Shown: piece after piece, positions 17,482 through 25,839 of the stretch | Numbering within the stretch: the first letter of the stretch is position 1 | Layout: the number at the start of each line of letters is the position of its first letter | Source: CAZILN01 sp964540005 | GTDB taxonomy: Bacteria > Bacteroidota > Bacteroidia > Bacteroidales > SM23-62 | Assembly (NCBI GenBank): GCA_964540005.1 | Contig: CAZILN010000366.1 | Span: 1-39,571, forward strand | Direction: 5' to 3' | DNA length: 39,571 bases | Notes under the pieces: model-generated | The model's input: the letters and a program-made list of their open reading frames with translations, nothing else | The model's database searches: none | Told to the model about the DNA's origin: nothing | Translations under genes and position numbers: made by a program

Positions 17482-18537
17482 ATGGAGAAATCAATACTTA
17501 TAACGGGTGGTTGTGGATTCATAGGATCACATGTGGTCAGGCTTTTCACAAATAAATACCCAGAATACCAGGTGATCAACCTGGATGATCTTACCTATGC
17601 GGGTAACCTCGAAAACCTGGCCGATCTGGAATCCGCCCCTAATTACCGTTTCATTAAGGGTGACATTTCTGATCATGAATTCATTCGTTCTCTGTTTACA
17701 GAAATAAAACCGGACGGAGTCATACATCTCGCGGCCGAATCCCATGTGGACAGGTCCATACTCGACCCCTTGTCTTTTATAAGCACCAATATAATCGGGA
17801 CGGTTAACCTGCTTGATGCCGCACGAATGATCTGGAAGGAATCTTCGGACAGCAAACTGTTTTACCATATTTCCACCGACGAGGTCTACGGCTCCCTTGG
17901 ATCTGAAGGAAGTTTCACCGAAACGACCTCCTATGACCCCCGGAGCCCATATTCAGCTTCCAAGGCCAGCTCCGATCACCTGGTGAGGGCCTGGTTCCAT
18001 ACATACCAGCTTCCCGTTGTACTCTCGAATTGCTCCAATAATTACGGTCCCAACCAGTTCCCTGAAAAACTGATACCTCTTTCCCTGATAAATATTAAAA
18101 ACAATAAGGAAATCCCAATATACGGGAAGGGCGAAAATATCCGCGACTGGCTGTATGTTATGGATCATGCCCTGGCCATCGATCTGATCTTTCACAGGGG
18201 CAGACTGGGTGAAACTTATAATATCGGGACTTCCAACGAATGGAAAAACATTGACCTGATCAGGCTGCTGTGCGAGCTTATGGATGAAAAACTCCACCGT
18301 CCCCCCGGTACTTCCGCATCCCTGATCACCTTTGTGAAAGACAGGCAGGGTCATGACCTGAGGTATGCAATAGATTCCCGTAAAATACAGACTGAACTTA
18401 ACTGGTCCCCAACGGTGGATTTTCGCCAAGGACTTGAACTGACAGTTGACTGGTACCTGCAGAATCAGCCGTGGGTGGATCATGTCCTGACCGGGGAGTA
18501 TTCATCATATTATGAGAAGCAGTACCGTCAGCGGTAA
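17482..18537 (+). CDS. rfbB: dTDP-glucose 4,6-dehydratase
   Basis: 351 residues, an extended SDR. TGGCGFIGSH binds NAD, STDEVYG carries the catalytic Asp-Glu pair and YSASKASSDH holds the Tyr and Lys. The product, dTDP-4-keto-6-deoxyglucose, is the precursor of rhamnose and other deoxysugars. The partner genes rfbA, rfbC and rfbD are not in the window, so the downstream sugar is unknown. A decayed paralogue lies at 22828-23768. Confidence 0.95.
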   Translation: MEKSILITGGCGFIGSHVVRLFTNKYPEYQVINLDDLTYAGNLENLADLESAPNYRFIKGDISDHEFIRSLFTEIKPDGVIHLAAESHVDRSILDPLSFISTNIIGTVNLLDAARMIWKESSDSKLFYHISTDEVYGSLGSEGSFTETTSYDPRSPYSASKASSDHLVRAWFHTYQLPVVLSNCSNNYGPNQFPEKLIPLSLINIKNNKEIPIYGKGENIRDWLYVMDHALAIDLIFHRGRLGETYNIGTSNEWKNIDLIRLLCELMDEKLHRPPGTSASLITFVKDRQGHDLRYAIDSRKIQTELNWSPTVDFRQGLELTVDWYLQNQPWVDHVLTGEYSSYYEKQYRQR

Positions 18538-18547
18538 ATCATATAAA

Positions 18548-20455
18548 ATGTACAAGCAGCTTCTTTCCATGGTAGCATGCCTGATCATCGCATGGAGTGC
18601 ATCCTCCCAGAGCTTCTTCGATGATGAATGGCTGCCAAAATACTTCCAGAATTCAGTCGATGTCATTCTGAATAATAATGTTCCGGACCCACTATTGCCC
18701 GTGTATGAGATACAAATAGATCCCGACAGCATCATAAACAATGTCCTGCCCACCCACTTCGGCAACAATGCGAACGGATGGATGCATTTTGACTGGAAAA
18801 TACCAGGCAACCGGTCTATGAAGAACTGGAAAAATGCCAATATACAATTCATGCGTATGCCCGGCGGGAACTGGTCGAATCAGTATTTCTGGACCATGGA
18901 AGTACCCTTTCCGGTCAAGGAGGAATATGTGGATCCCAAAACTGCCAGCTGGATCATGACCAGTGATGATTTTATGGCCCTGGCCGATTCCCTGGATGCC
19001 GAACCTGTAATATGCATTAATTATTCCCTGGCACGATATGCAGATGTTGAAAACCCTGTTGAGATGGCAGCCGGTTATGCAGCTGACTGGGTCAGAAGGG
19101 TAAATATTGAGCTTGGAAAGGATGTCAGATACTGGGAGATAGGGAATGAAAACTTCGGGCCGTGGATAGCAGGATGGGTCGTTGACGGGGATACCACAGA
19201 CGGGGATGAGTATGGAAGATATTTCAATGTCTTTGTGGATTCTATGAAGGCAGTAGATCCCACTATAAAAATCGGGGCCCAGGTTGTTCCGGAGGATAAT
19301 GGTATTGTTACTTACGGAGGATACAACTGGTGGAACAAACAGGTGCTGCCTCTTGTGATCGATAAAGCAGATTTTCTGATCTGTCATGACTATTTCGTGT
19401 GGGCCGAAGATCAGAGGACAATTCCTGTGGAAGATATACTTGCTGCTGTTGACATGATTGGCACGGATAAACAGCTTATTGAAGATAATGTTGAAAAATA
19501 TACGGACAAACCCAGGGATTTCCTGCCTGTCACCATGACCGAGTTTAACTTCAGGGGAGGATTGAAGGTAATTTCTCATTTATCAGGTGTATTCATGAGC
19601 CAGGCAATTGGGGAATTCATCAGGCATGGTTATGATCTGCCCCTGATCTGGGACATGATTAACGGATATGAGGAAGAACGCGGTGATCATGGTATCCTTT
19701 CCAAAAGTGAACCAGGGGTTGAGGACTACACTCCTCATGCCTCTTTTTTTGTCTATTACTATTACCAGAAGTATTTCGGCGACAGGATGGTTCACAGCCA
19801 AACGGATAACCCGGATATTAAGGTATACGCTTCAGAGTTTTCTTCCGGTGAACAGGGAATGGTCATCGTCAATTTGTCGAATGAGGGAAGTAAGATCCGT
19901 ATACAGTCAGAGGATACCTCAGTATATGAGAGCATGGTCTGGCATACCGTATCATCATCAGACCTGGAAAACAGGTGGTTTGCGATTAACGATATCCAGC
20001 CAGATAATATGCTGAACGGACCGGAAAACTACGAAGATATTTTACCCTATTATAAAAGTATTGAGGGGGATGTCCCGGAACTGGTCCTCAAACCTTACAG
20101 CATTAATTACCTGGTGCTGACTAACGCGGGAATAGATATCAAAGGTCAGTCCAATCCGGTGAGCATCCGCACAAGTCCCGACCTATCGGATCAACTCCAT
20201 GATACGCTTAAGGTATCCTATGACCCGGCCGGGGGTTCCCTGAACCTGAAGTGCACACTGAAGCATTCAGGATATTATCGCATAGATTTGTATAATGTTA
20301 CCGGCAGCCTCGTATCAAGGATAGATGAGGGAATAAGCCTCACAGACCAGTTCACTGTCATCCGCCAGGCCGGCAGCCTGCCGGCAGGGATCTATTTTAT
20401 CAGGATAGCAGATGATGCCGGAGTGAGGGAAGTGGAGAAAGTTATCATCTATTAA
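18548..20455 (+). CDS. Secreted clan GH-A glycosidase with T9SS sorting domain
   Basis: 635 residues from the ATG at 18548, which gives a signal peptide (MYKQLLSMVACLIIAWSASS); an upstream in-frame ATG at 18512 overlaps rfbB and would bury it. The catalytic part has features of a GH-A (beta/alpha)8 barrel resembling alpha-L-arabinofuranosidases: MRMPGGNWSN, the acid/base Glu E201 in YWEIGNENFGPW and a probable nucleophile E332 in VTMTEFNFRGG. The last 80 residues (from about 555) are a type A T9SS C-terminal domain with GYYRIDLYNVTGSLV and LPAGIYFIRI. It should be exported through the outer membrane. It follows rfbB by 10 bases, hinting at trimming of the polysaccharide made by the cluster. 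The exact GH family is uncertain. Confidence 0.82.
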   Translation: MYKQLLSMVACLIIAWSASSQSFFDDEWLPKYFQNSVDVILNNNVPDPLLPVYEIQIDPDSIINNVLPTHFGNNANGWMHFDWKIPGNRSMKNWKNANIQFMRMPGGNWSNQYFWTMEVPFPVKEEYVDPKTASWIMTSDDFMALADSLDAEPVICINYSLARYADVENPVEMAAGYAADWVRRVNIELGKDVRYWEIGNENFGPWIAGWVVDGDTTDGDEYGRYFNVFVDSMKAVDPTIKIGAQVVPEDNGIVTYGGYNWWNKQVLPLVIDKADFLICHDYFVWAEDQRTIPVEDILAAVDMIGTDKQLIEDNVEKYTDKPRDFLPVTMTEFNFRGGLKVISHLSGVFMSQAIGEFIRHGYDLPLIWDMINGYEEERGDHGILSKSEPGVEDYTPHASFFVYYYYQKYFGDRMVHSQTDNPDIKVYASEFSSGEQGMVIVNLSNEGSKIRIQSEDTSVYESMVWHTVSSSDLENRWFAINDIQPDNMLNGPENYEDILPYYKSIEGDVPELVLKPYSINYLVLTNAGIDIKGQSNPVSIRTSPDLSDQLHDTLKVSYDPAGGSLNLKCTLKHSGYYRIDLYNVTGSLVSRIDEGISLTDQFTVIRQAGSLPAGIYFIRIADDAGVREVEKVIIY

Positions 20456-20542
20456 TTACCGGACTATTCCACCGTAGTAGATTTATTTCCAACGACCCCT
20501 AATTTCGACTCAAATCACGAGTGTTTTTCTCTGTCCCTGTCG

Positions 20543-20818
20543 GTGGAACTAAAATCATCCAACCTGTGGTTATCACCCTATTCTCCATACCAACAGGAAC
20601 TCTTTGATATCATCTCAAAGTACCATGAAGAAGAGGGATGGAACTTCAAACGGATATCAGACTGGTTGGTAGAGAACAATTACCTGACCCCAAGAGGTAA
20701 GGTTTTTACTCATACCCACATCTGGTCAATATATGTTATGAAGATTAGGAGTGTTACTCGGTTCAGTCGGGAATTTGACCATGTTATTACCGATATGAAG
20801 GTGGATCAACTGAACTAA
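20543..20818 (+). CDS. Small recombinase-associated helix-turn-helix-like protein
   Basis: About 91 residues from a GTG start; the open frame continues upstream without a better start, so the 5' end is uncertain. The centre (WNFKRISDWLVENNYLTPRGKVFTHTHIWSIY) resembles the recombinase-domain pattern of large serine recombinases and the small ORFs found beside such recombinases in Bacteroidota. No catalytic residues are present. It may bind DNA. It is followed 11 bases later by a long palindrome and then faces a truncated serine recombinase on the other strand. It could be an intact accessory gene or part of the same remnant. Confidence 0.5.
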   Translation: MELKSSNLWLSPYSPYQQELFDIISKYHEEEGWNFKRISDWLVENNYLTPRGKVFTHTHIWSIYVMKIRSVTRFSREFDHVITDMKVDQLN

Positions 20819-20829
20819 GTAACCTAGGA

Positions 20830-20857
20830 GTCAAACTGCACGAACGTGCAGTTTGAC
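20830..20857. repeat. 28-base perfect palindrome with AA centre
   Basis: A 13-base arm (20830-20842, GTCAAACTGCACG) is repeated in exact inverse at 20845-20857, separated by AA. It starts 11 bases after the stop of the small ORF. There is no T-tract, so a classical terminator is not clear. The two-base centre recalls serine recombinase crossover sites. Confidence 0.85.
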
Positions 20858-20920
20858 ATATTTCAGGTTCTCCGGGGACACCCATCATTTTCTTCAGGAT
20901 TGTCGATCTGTGATAATTAC

Positions 20921-21262
20921 CTAAGTCCCTGTCTTGGTAGGATATACATTATTAAGGGTCATCTCAGACTGTGCAGTCTGAGATGACTGGAGGACCCAGA
21001 AGATCCCGTCCAGAGCCTTCTCTTTCGTCTGGTGGAAGGAGAACTCCGATAAAGAAGAAAGGATGTTAATCAAGAGATTTGACATCGGAGATTCCTTACC
21101 ATCAATCAGGGTGGTTATCCCTTCATTCTTGGAAGTAATTGGAACCTTATACTGATGGATGAGTTTGATAGTATTAAGGATGTCTGTGGTATTCCTCCCC
21201 AACCTGTCGATACGTAAGACAACCACCTCTGAGATATGTCCTCGTTCAATTCTATCCCGGGC
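20921..21262 (-). pseudogene. Truncated serine recombinase (resolvase catalytic domain fragment)
   Basis: The readable part on the minus strand contains IERGHISEVVVLRIDRLGRN, followed by TTDILNTIKLIHQYKVPI, TSKNEGITTLIDGKESPMSN and LLINILSSLSEF, the central and C-terminal parts of the serine-recombinase catalytic domain. The N-terminal strand with the nucleophilic serine (Y-x-R-V-S-T type) is missing: the frame runs into sequence belonging to a sugar dehydrogenase at about 21247-21262. The similarity also stops after KEKALDGI, where the frame continues through a palindrome (20958-20987) to a stop at 20921. The large C-terminal DNA-binding part is absent, so the fragment cannot be active. Confidence 0.75.
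20958..20987. repeat. 30-base perfect palindrome with TG centre
   Basis: Arm 20958-20971 (GTCATCTCAGACTG) is matched exactly by the inverse arm 20974-20987, separated by TG. It lies in the non-homologous tail of the recombinase remnant. It shares the outer GTCA/TGAC ends with the palindrome at 20830-20857, but the inner arms differ. Confidence 0.85.
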
Positions 21263-21781
21263 TTGTCGGGGGTCATTGCATCGGTGTCGATCCTTACTAT
21301 CTTTCCTATAAAGCAAAACAATACGGACATCATGCCCTGATTATCAATTCCGGAAGATCGATCAATGACGGCATGGGATCATATATTGCCAAGGAGATCG
21401 TAAAGAAACTCATCGCTGCCAGGAAAGACCTCAGGATCAGTCGTGTACTTATAATGGGAATCACTTTTAAGGAAAATGTGAGTGATATACGTAATTCCAA
21501 AGTCGTTGATGTGATCAGAGAACTCAGGGCTTTTGGCCTTATTGTTGATGTTACCGATCCCCATGCGAATGCAGATGAAGTATGGGCAGAATACGGTTTT
21601 AACCTGACTCATGAACCTGACAATAAATTATGATGTTATTGCCCTGGCTGTAAGCCATAAAGAATACCTGACCTATTCTGAATCATTTTACAGGAACCTC
21701 GGAACCGATGATTTCCTGTTTGTCGATATTAAGGGTTTATTCAGGGTGAAATATAAATTTGATAATTACTGGAGCTTATAG
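21247..21781 (+). pseudogene. 3' fragment of a UDP-HexNAc 6-dehydrogenase gene, frameshifted
   Basis: Starts inside the gene, at the residues equivalent to the catalytic GLVGGHC segment of the intact dehydrogenase at 15162, so about the first 255 codons are missing. The frame then runs GVDPYYLSYKAKQYGHHALI and on to EYGFNL, breaks between about 21605 and 21628, and resumes in the +1 frame as YDVIALAVSHKEYLTYSESF until the TAG at 21779-21781. It ends directly at the next ATG, exactly as the intact dehydrogenase-galE junction does. The sequence is clearly diverged from the intact copy, so this is not a recent duplication. Confidence 0.88.
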
Positions 21782-22810
21782 ATGAAAGACTTAATCCTTG
21801 TAACAGGTGGTACAGGTTATATCGGATCACACACGACTGTTGAACTGATCCAGGCAGGATTTGAGGTTGTAATTGTTGACAACTTATATAATTCCAGCAG
21901 GGATGTCCTTCATGGAATACGTGAGATAACAGGATCTATTCCTCATTTTGAGGAGTTTGACCTGTGCGACTCAGACCTGGTGGATCAGTTGTTCAGAGAT
22001 TATGACCATATCAAGGCGGTGATTGATTTTGCTGCTTACAAATCGGTTGGCGAATCGGTTCTGAAACCACTCGAATATTACGAGAATAACCTCAATTCAC
22101 TGGTCAATCTTTTGAAAGCCATGCAGGCACATCAGGTACATCTCCTGGTATTTTCTTCTTCCTGTACGGTATATGGTGAACCCGACCTGCTGCCTGTCAC
22201 GGAACAATCCCCGATAAAGAAAGCCAGTTCACCGTACGGCAATACCAAACAAATATCTGAAGAGATCATTGCTGATTTTATCCTGTCTGGTGCACCTGTT
22301 AATGCCATTTCACTCAGGTACTTCAACCCCATAGGTGCACACCCTTCAGCACTGATCGGCGAGCTTCCCCAGGGTATTCCCGACAATCTCGTTCCATTCA
22401 TTACGCAGACAGCTGCAGGAATACACGATGAGCTGACGGTTTTCGGGGATGATTACAATACACCTGACGGCTCCGCCATCAGGGATTACATCAATGTGGT
22501 GGATCTGTCACAGGCACACGTAGCCGCTATTGAAATACTTTTAAGCAGAAGGGATGTGTCAGGGTATGAAGTTTTTAACCTGGGTACCGGAATGGGTGTT
22601 TCCGTGCTTGAGATTATCAGGGCCTTTGAGAAGGCTACAGGTATCAAGGTAGAATATAGGATCGCCGGGCGGCGGGAAGGAGATGTGGAAAAAGTATATG
22701 CAGATACCTCTTTTGCTAATAAGCAGCTGGGATGAGAGACCAGGATATCACTCGAAGACACCTTGCTGTCGGCTTGGAACTGGGAAAAAAAATTCAGGAA
22801 CCTGGTATAA
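21782..22810 (+). pseudogene. galE: galE paralogue with nonsense mutation
   Basis: Aligns along its whole length with the intact galE at 16452. A TGA at 22733-22735 replaces the Trp codon of the LGW region and stops the protein at 317 residues; the remaining codons (SLEDTLLSAWNWEKKF) continue in frame to TAA at 22808-22810. The residue matching His in the intact VIHFAAFKSV is Asp (VIDFAAYKSV), a further sign of lost selection. The Y-x-x-x-K and NAD motifs remain. A truncated, partly folded product is possible, but I treat it as a pseudogene because both neighbours are also broken. Confidence 0.85.
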
Positions 22811-22827
22811 TCAATTATTCCGGCACT

Positions 22828-23768
22828 ATGATAAAGACTATTGTAATCACCGGAGGTGCAGGATTCATAGGATCACACGTAGTCAGGTTATTTGTGAGAA
22901 AATATCCCGAATACCGGATCGTTAATCTTGACCTCCTGACCTATGCCGGTAACCTGGAGAATCTGACCGATATAGAAAACAAAGCCAATTACCGGTTTAT
23001 CAAAGGGGATATTGCTGATCATGATTTCATAAACAGGGTGTTCCATGAGTTTCTTCCGGACGGGATCATCCATCTCGCTGCCGAATCCCATGTTGACTGG
23101 TCGATCCTGGATCCTCTTTCTTTTATCCGGACAAATATCCTGGGTACGGTCACCCTTCTTGATGCCTCCAGGAAGGCCTGGCAGGATAATTTCGCCAATA
23201 AGTGTTTTTAACATATATCCACCGATGAGGTTTACGGCTCCCTCGGACCGGAAGGCTTTTTTACCGAATCGACCGCTTATGATCCACGAAGCCCTTACTC
23301 AGCTTCCAAGGCCAGTTCCGATCACCTTATCAGGGCTTATCACCATACTTATGGTCTGCCTGTCGTCATTTCTAACTGTTCAAACAATTACGGACCCAAC
23401 CAGTTTCCTGAAAAACTGATCCCACTTGCCATCAATAATATTAAAAATGAAAAACCGGTTCCTGTCTACGGTAAAGGAGAAAATACCCGTGACTGGCTTT
23501 TTGTTGAAGACCATGCAAAGGCAATAGATTTGCTTTTTCACAGGGGAAAACCCGGTGAAACATATAATATCGGCGGAAACAATGAATGGAGGAATATTGA
23601 TCTCATCAGGCTACTTTGTGATATTATGGATAAAAAACTCAGCCGCCCACCAGGTACTTCTGCAAAATTTATCACCTTCGTTAAAGACCGTGCCGGCCAT
23701 GACCTTAGGTATGCTATCGATGCCTCCAAAATCAGAAATATTATGAGGAACAGTATACGAAAAGATAG
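22828..23768 (+). pseudogene. rfbB: rfbB paralogue with nonsense mutation and deletion
   Basis: Begins with an ATG at 22828 and MIKTIVITGGAGFIGSHVVR. A TAA at 23209-23211 replaces the Tyr codon before HISTDEVYG. The frame then continues intact through the active-site segment YSASKASSDH to DASKI. About 115 bases that are present in the intact rfbB are deleted next to 23735, and the last codons (YYEEQYTKR, TAG at 23766-23768) lie in another frame. The invariant SHVDRSI is SHVDWSI. Three independent lesions make this a clear pseudogene. Confidence 0.9.
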
Positions 23769-23799
23769 CATATCATAGAATAATATACCACCTCTAAGC

Positions 23800-23840
23800 A
23801 TACGGTCATCTTAAACTTGTTTCAGAATGACCGTATTTAT
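23800..23840 (+). terminator. Probable terminator after the decayed sugar block
   Basis: Ten-base perfect stem ATACGGTCAT (23800-23809) / ATGACCGTAT (23827-23836) with a 17-base loop, followed by a T-rich TTATTATTA tail. It lies 32 bases after the last stop of the pseudogene block. The loop is long, so efficiency is uncertain. Confidence 0.5.
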
Positions 23841-24003
23841 TATTACAGTGTATTCCGGAAAAAAATTGATTTTTAAGAGTCTCATCTAGAGTAATACAGC
23901 TTTTTATTAAAAATCTTTCTTGAAAAAATTCTAAAATTTTTATGTTTTTAAAATAAAATATAATATATTTGTTATATATAAGTTTATATTATATAATAAA
24001 ACT
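23841..24003 (+). promoter_or_regulatory. AT-rich promoter region of the padR operon with TAnnTTTG box and palindrome
   Basis: Very AT-rich. The box TATATTTG at 23964-23971 matches the Bacteroidota -7 consensus, 32 bases before the padR ATG. Downstream of the expected start site, a perfect ATTATATAAT palindrome (23988-23997) is framed by AGTTT (23981-23985) and AAACT (23999-24003). This is a candidate site for PadR autoregulation, though AT richness makes such palindromes likely by chance. Confidence 0.4.
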
Positions 24004-24348
24004 ATGATATCAAGAGAATTACTTAAAGGATCGCTCAGATCAATTGTATTTAAACTATTGGCTGAGCACGGAAGAATGTATGGCTATGAGATAACTCAGA
24101 AAGTTGAGATTTTATCTCAGGGTAAGATCAAGCTTACCTATGGAGCCCTCTACCCCATTCTGCATAAACTTGAGAAAGATGGGGATGTGGTTGCCGATTC
24201 GGAAAATATCAATAACCGGATCAGGATATATTATAAACTAACCAATAAAGGGATGAAAAAAGCAAAAGAAAAAGTGAAGGAACTTGAAGTGTTCCTGGAG
24301 ACAATTGGTTCACTGATACAATTTAAACTCAATTTAAGAAATGGCTGA
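24004..24348 (+). CDS. PadR-family transcriptional regulator
   Basis: 114 residues, the size of short PadR (subfamily 1) regulators. The winged-helix domain shows the standard pattern GSLRSIVFKLLAEHGRMYGY, then EITQKV, LTYGALYPILHKLEKDG and a wing, YYKLTNKGMKKAKE, followed by a C-terminal dimerisation helix. Such regulators usually repress an adjacent membrane-protein operon and often their own gene. The stop codon overlaps the start of the next gene by eight bases, so the regulator and the two membrane proteins are one operon. The ligand or signal is unknown. Confidence 0.93.
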   Translation: MISRELLKGSLRSIVFKLLAEHGRMYGYEITQKVEILSQGKIKLTYGALYPILHKLEKDGDVVADSENINNRIRIYYKLTNKGMKKAKEKVKELEVFLETIGSLIQFKLNLRNG

Positions 24349-25822
24349 ACTGAGTGTGTACCAGGTGGAACAGATCAGAAAAGATCTTATAAGGGACAGC
24401 ATCTCGTTATCTCACCTTTTACATGATCTGCTGGATCATATTTGTTGTGATGTTGAAAATGAGATGGATCGTGGGATCAGTTTCGAAGATGCTTATTTAA
24501 ACGTTAAAAAATGGATGGGTAGAAACTGCTGTAAAAAAATCCAGGAGGAAACTTTATTATTAACCGATAATACATACCGCTTTATGAAATCAATGATGAA
24601 AGTTTTTGGCATTATTTCTCCGGCCCTGTTGGCAGTGGCTGCACTATTTAAAATCCAGCACTGGCCGGGGGGCGGTGTCATGATGACACTGGGATTTTTC
24701 ATGCTCTGCTGCTTCTTTTTACCTTCAGCCATTTATGTGCTTTATATGGAAAATAAAGGGAAACGTTTCTTTCTTTATTTATCCGGCTTTATCAGTTTTT
24801 TCCCATGGATGGCAGGAACCTTGTTTAAAGTCATGCACTGGCCCGGTGCCGGTATCCTTTTAACGATCGGTATTGTGGCAATGGTCATTTTGTTTTTGCC
24901 AACGCTGCTCTATGTTAAAATCAAAGATTCCGGAAGAAGGGATTTGAATCCAGTTTATACCATTGGGGTCATGTCAGGAATGATATATCTGACAAGCCTT
25001 CTGTTTAAAATCATGCACTGGCCCGGAGCAGGTGTGATGTTTTTCTTTGGTGCTATATTGCTGGTAGTTATCTTCCTGCCGTATTACATCATTAAAGTAT
25101 ATAAAGCAGAAGAATACGCGGGTTTCGAATTTATCTTTCTCATTGCAGGTATCTTATGGTTCGTTCTTACCACAACGCTTTTCAATCTGAATATTTCCAG
25201 GGATATCATTGGTGATTTTGTTTTTAATCAAAAGAATCTGACCATATTAAATGAGCAAATGGAGAAAAAGAATGCAAATATGTATTCGCTTGCCGAAAAA
25301 AGCCTGGATGAGATGAGTAAAATCAATGCCGTTCAACAACAGACAAATCAGCTGATAAAATATATCGATGAACTAAAATCCGGTCTGATACAATTCAGTC
25401 TGGTCTATTCAGAGCGTGGTTCGAATGATGATCAGAATAAAATTATTGACAAGACTCCCAATTATGCCGATTACCGGACCCCATCAATATTCATGTGTGG
25501 TAAAGAATCGAATGGAAAAGCTTATGAATTGAAGTCAAAATTAACTGATTACAAATCATATGCAGGGACCCTGGTCTCCGACAGAGAAATAATCGAAAGA
25601 ATTAACAGCCTGATTGATCTTGATGTTCCGGCAGATGCCCCTCCCGGTATCCATGGTTGGGAAGATTATTATTTTGGGGATGTGATACTTATTACAGCAA
25701 TGGATGTATTAACAAATTACCAGTTAAGGATCAGATTAACCGAATCGGAATTGATCCAATATTTGACTGCGATACCCCAAAGCAGTGAAAAAGGGTCTAT
25801 TGCAAAACTTTTAAGCCAATAA
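24341..25822 (+). CDS. Membrane protein: HAAS-like prefix, three GldL-type hairpins, GldM-like helix and periplasmic domain
   Basis: 493 residues. Residues 1-75 form a soluble helical domain (LSVYQVEQIRKDLIRDS... LLHDLLDHICCDVENEMDRG) like the prefix/HAAS domains of PadR partner proteins. Three repeats follow, each a pair of membrane helices around the GldL signature: LFKIQHWPGGG (102-112), LFKVMHWPGAG (161-171), LFKIMHWPGAG (221-231), each ending in FLP. A seventh helix (262-282) leads into a segment like the start of GldM (LNISRDIIGDFVFNQKNL), and the C-terminal WEDYYFGDVILITAMDVLTN with RIRLTESELI resembles the first periplasmic domain of GldM. The glutamate expected in GldL helix 2 is replaced by Leu or Met in all three repeats. 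Function unknown. The GldL motif is clear; the GldM relation is my inference from recalled sequence patterns. Confidence 0.75.
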   Translation: MAELSVYQVEQIRKDLIRDSISLSHLLHDLLDHICCDVENEMDRGISFEDAYLNVKKWMGRNCCKKIQEETLLLTDNTYRFMKSMMKVFGIISPALLAVAALFKIQHWPGGGVMMTLGFFMLCCFFLPSAIYVLYMENKGKRFFLYLSGFISFFPWMAGTLFKVMHWPGAGILLTIGIVAMVILFLPTLLYVKIKDSGRRDLNPVYTIGVMSGMIYLTSLLFKIMHWPGAGVMFFFGAILLVVIFLPYYIIKVYKAEEYAGFEFIFLIAGILWFVLTTTLFNLNISRDIIGDFVFNQKNLTILNEQMEKKNANMYSLAEKSLDEMSKINAVQQQTNQLIKYIDELKSGLIQFSLVYSERGSNDDQNKIIDKTPNYADYRTPSIFMCGKESNGKAYELKSKLTDYKSYAGTLVSDREIIERINSLIDLDVPADAPPGIHGWEDYYFGDVILITAMDVLTNYQLRIRLTESELIQYLTAIPQSSEKGSIAKLLSQ

Positions 25823-25839
25823 CCTTTAAATTAATAATC

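Larger units (their letters stand above)
20543..21250. mobile_element. Remnant of a serine-recombinase-bearing element
   Basis: This stretch holds the small recombinase-associated ORF, two perfect palindromes and a truncated serine recombinase, and it breaks into the middle of a sugar dehydrogenase gene at about 21247. These features suggest the debris of an inserted element. No flanking target repeats or attachment sites were identified, and the limits are estimates. Confidence 0.45.

Noticed and set aside
18692..19579. Long minus-strand open frame of 295 codons.
   Set aside because: Lies wholly antisense to the secreted glycosidase, whose motifs are clear; no domain in the antisense product.
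24641..25080. Calling the PadR-linked protein simply a GldL gliding motor protein.
   Set aside because: It has three hairpins instead of one, lacks the motor glutamate and has extra domains at both ends.
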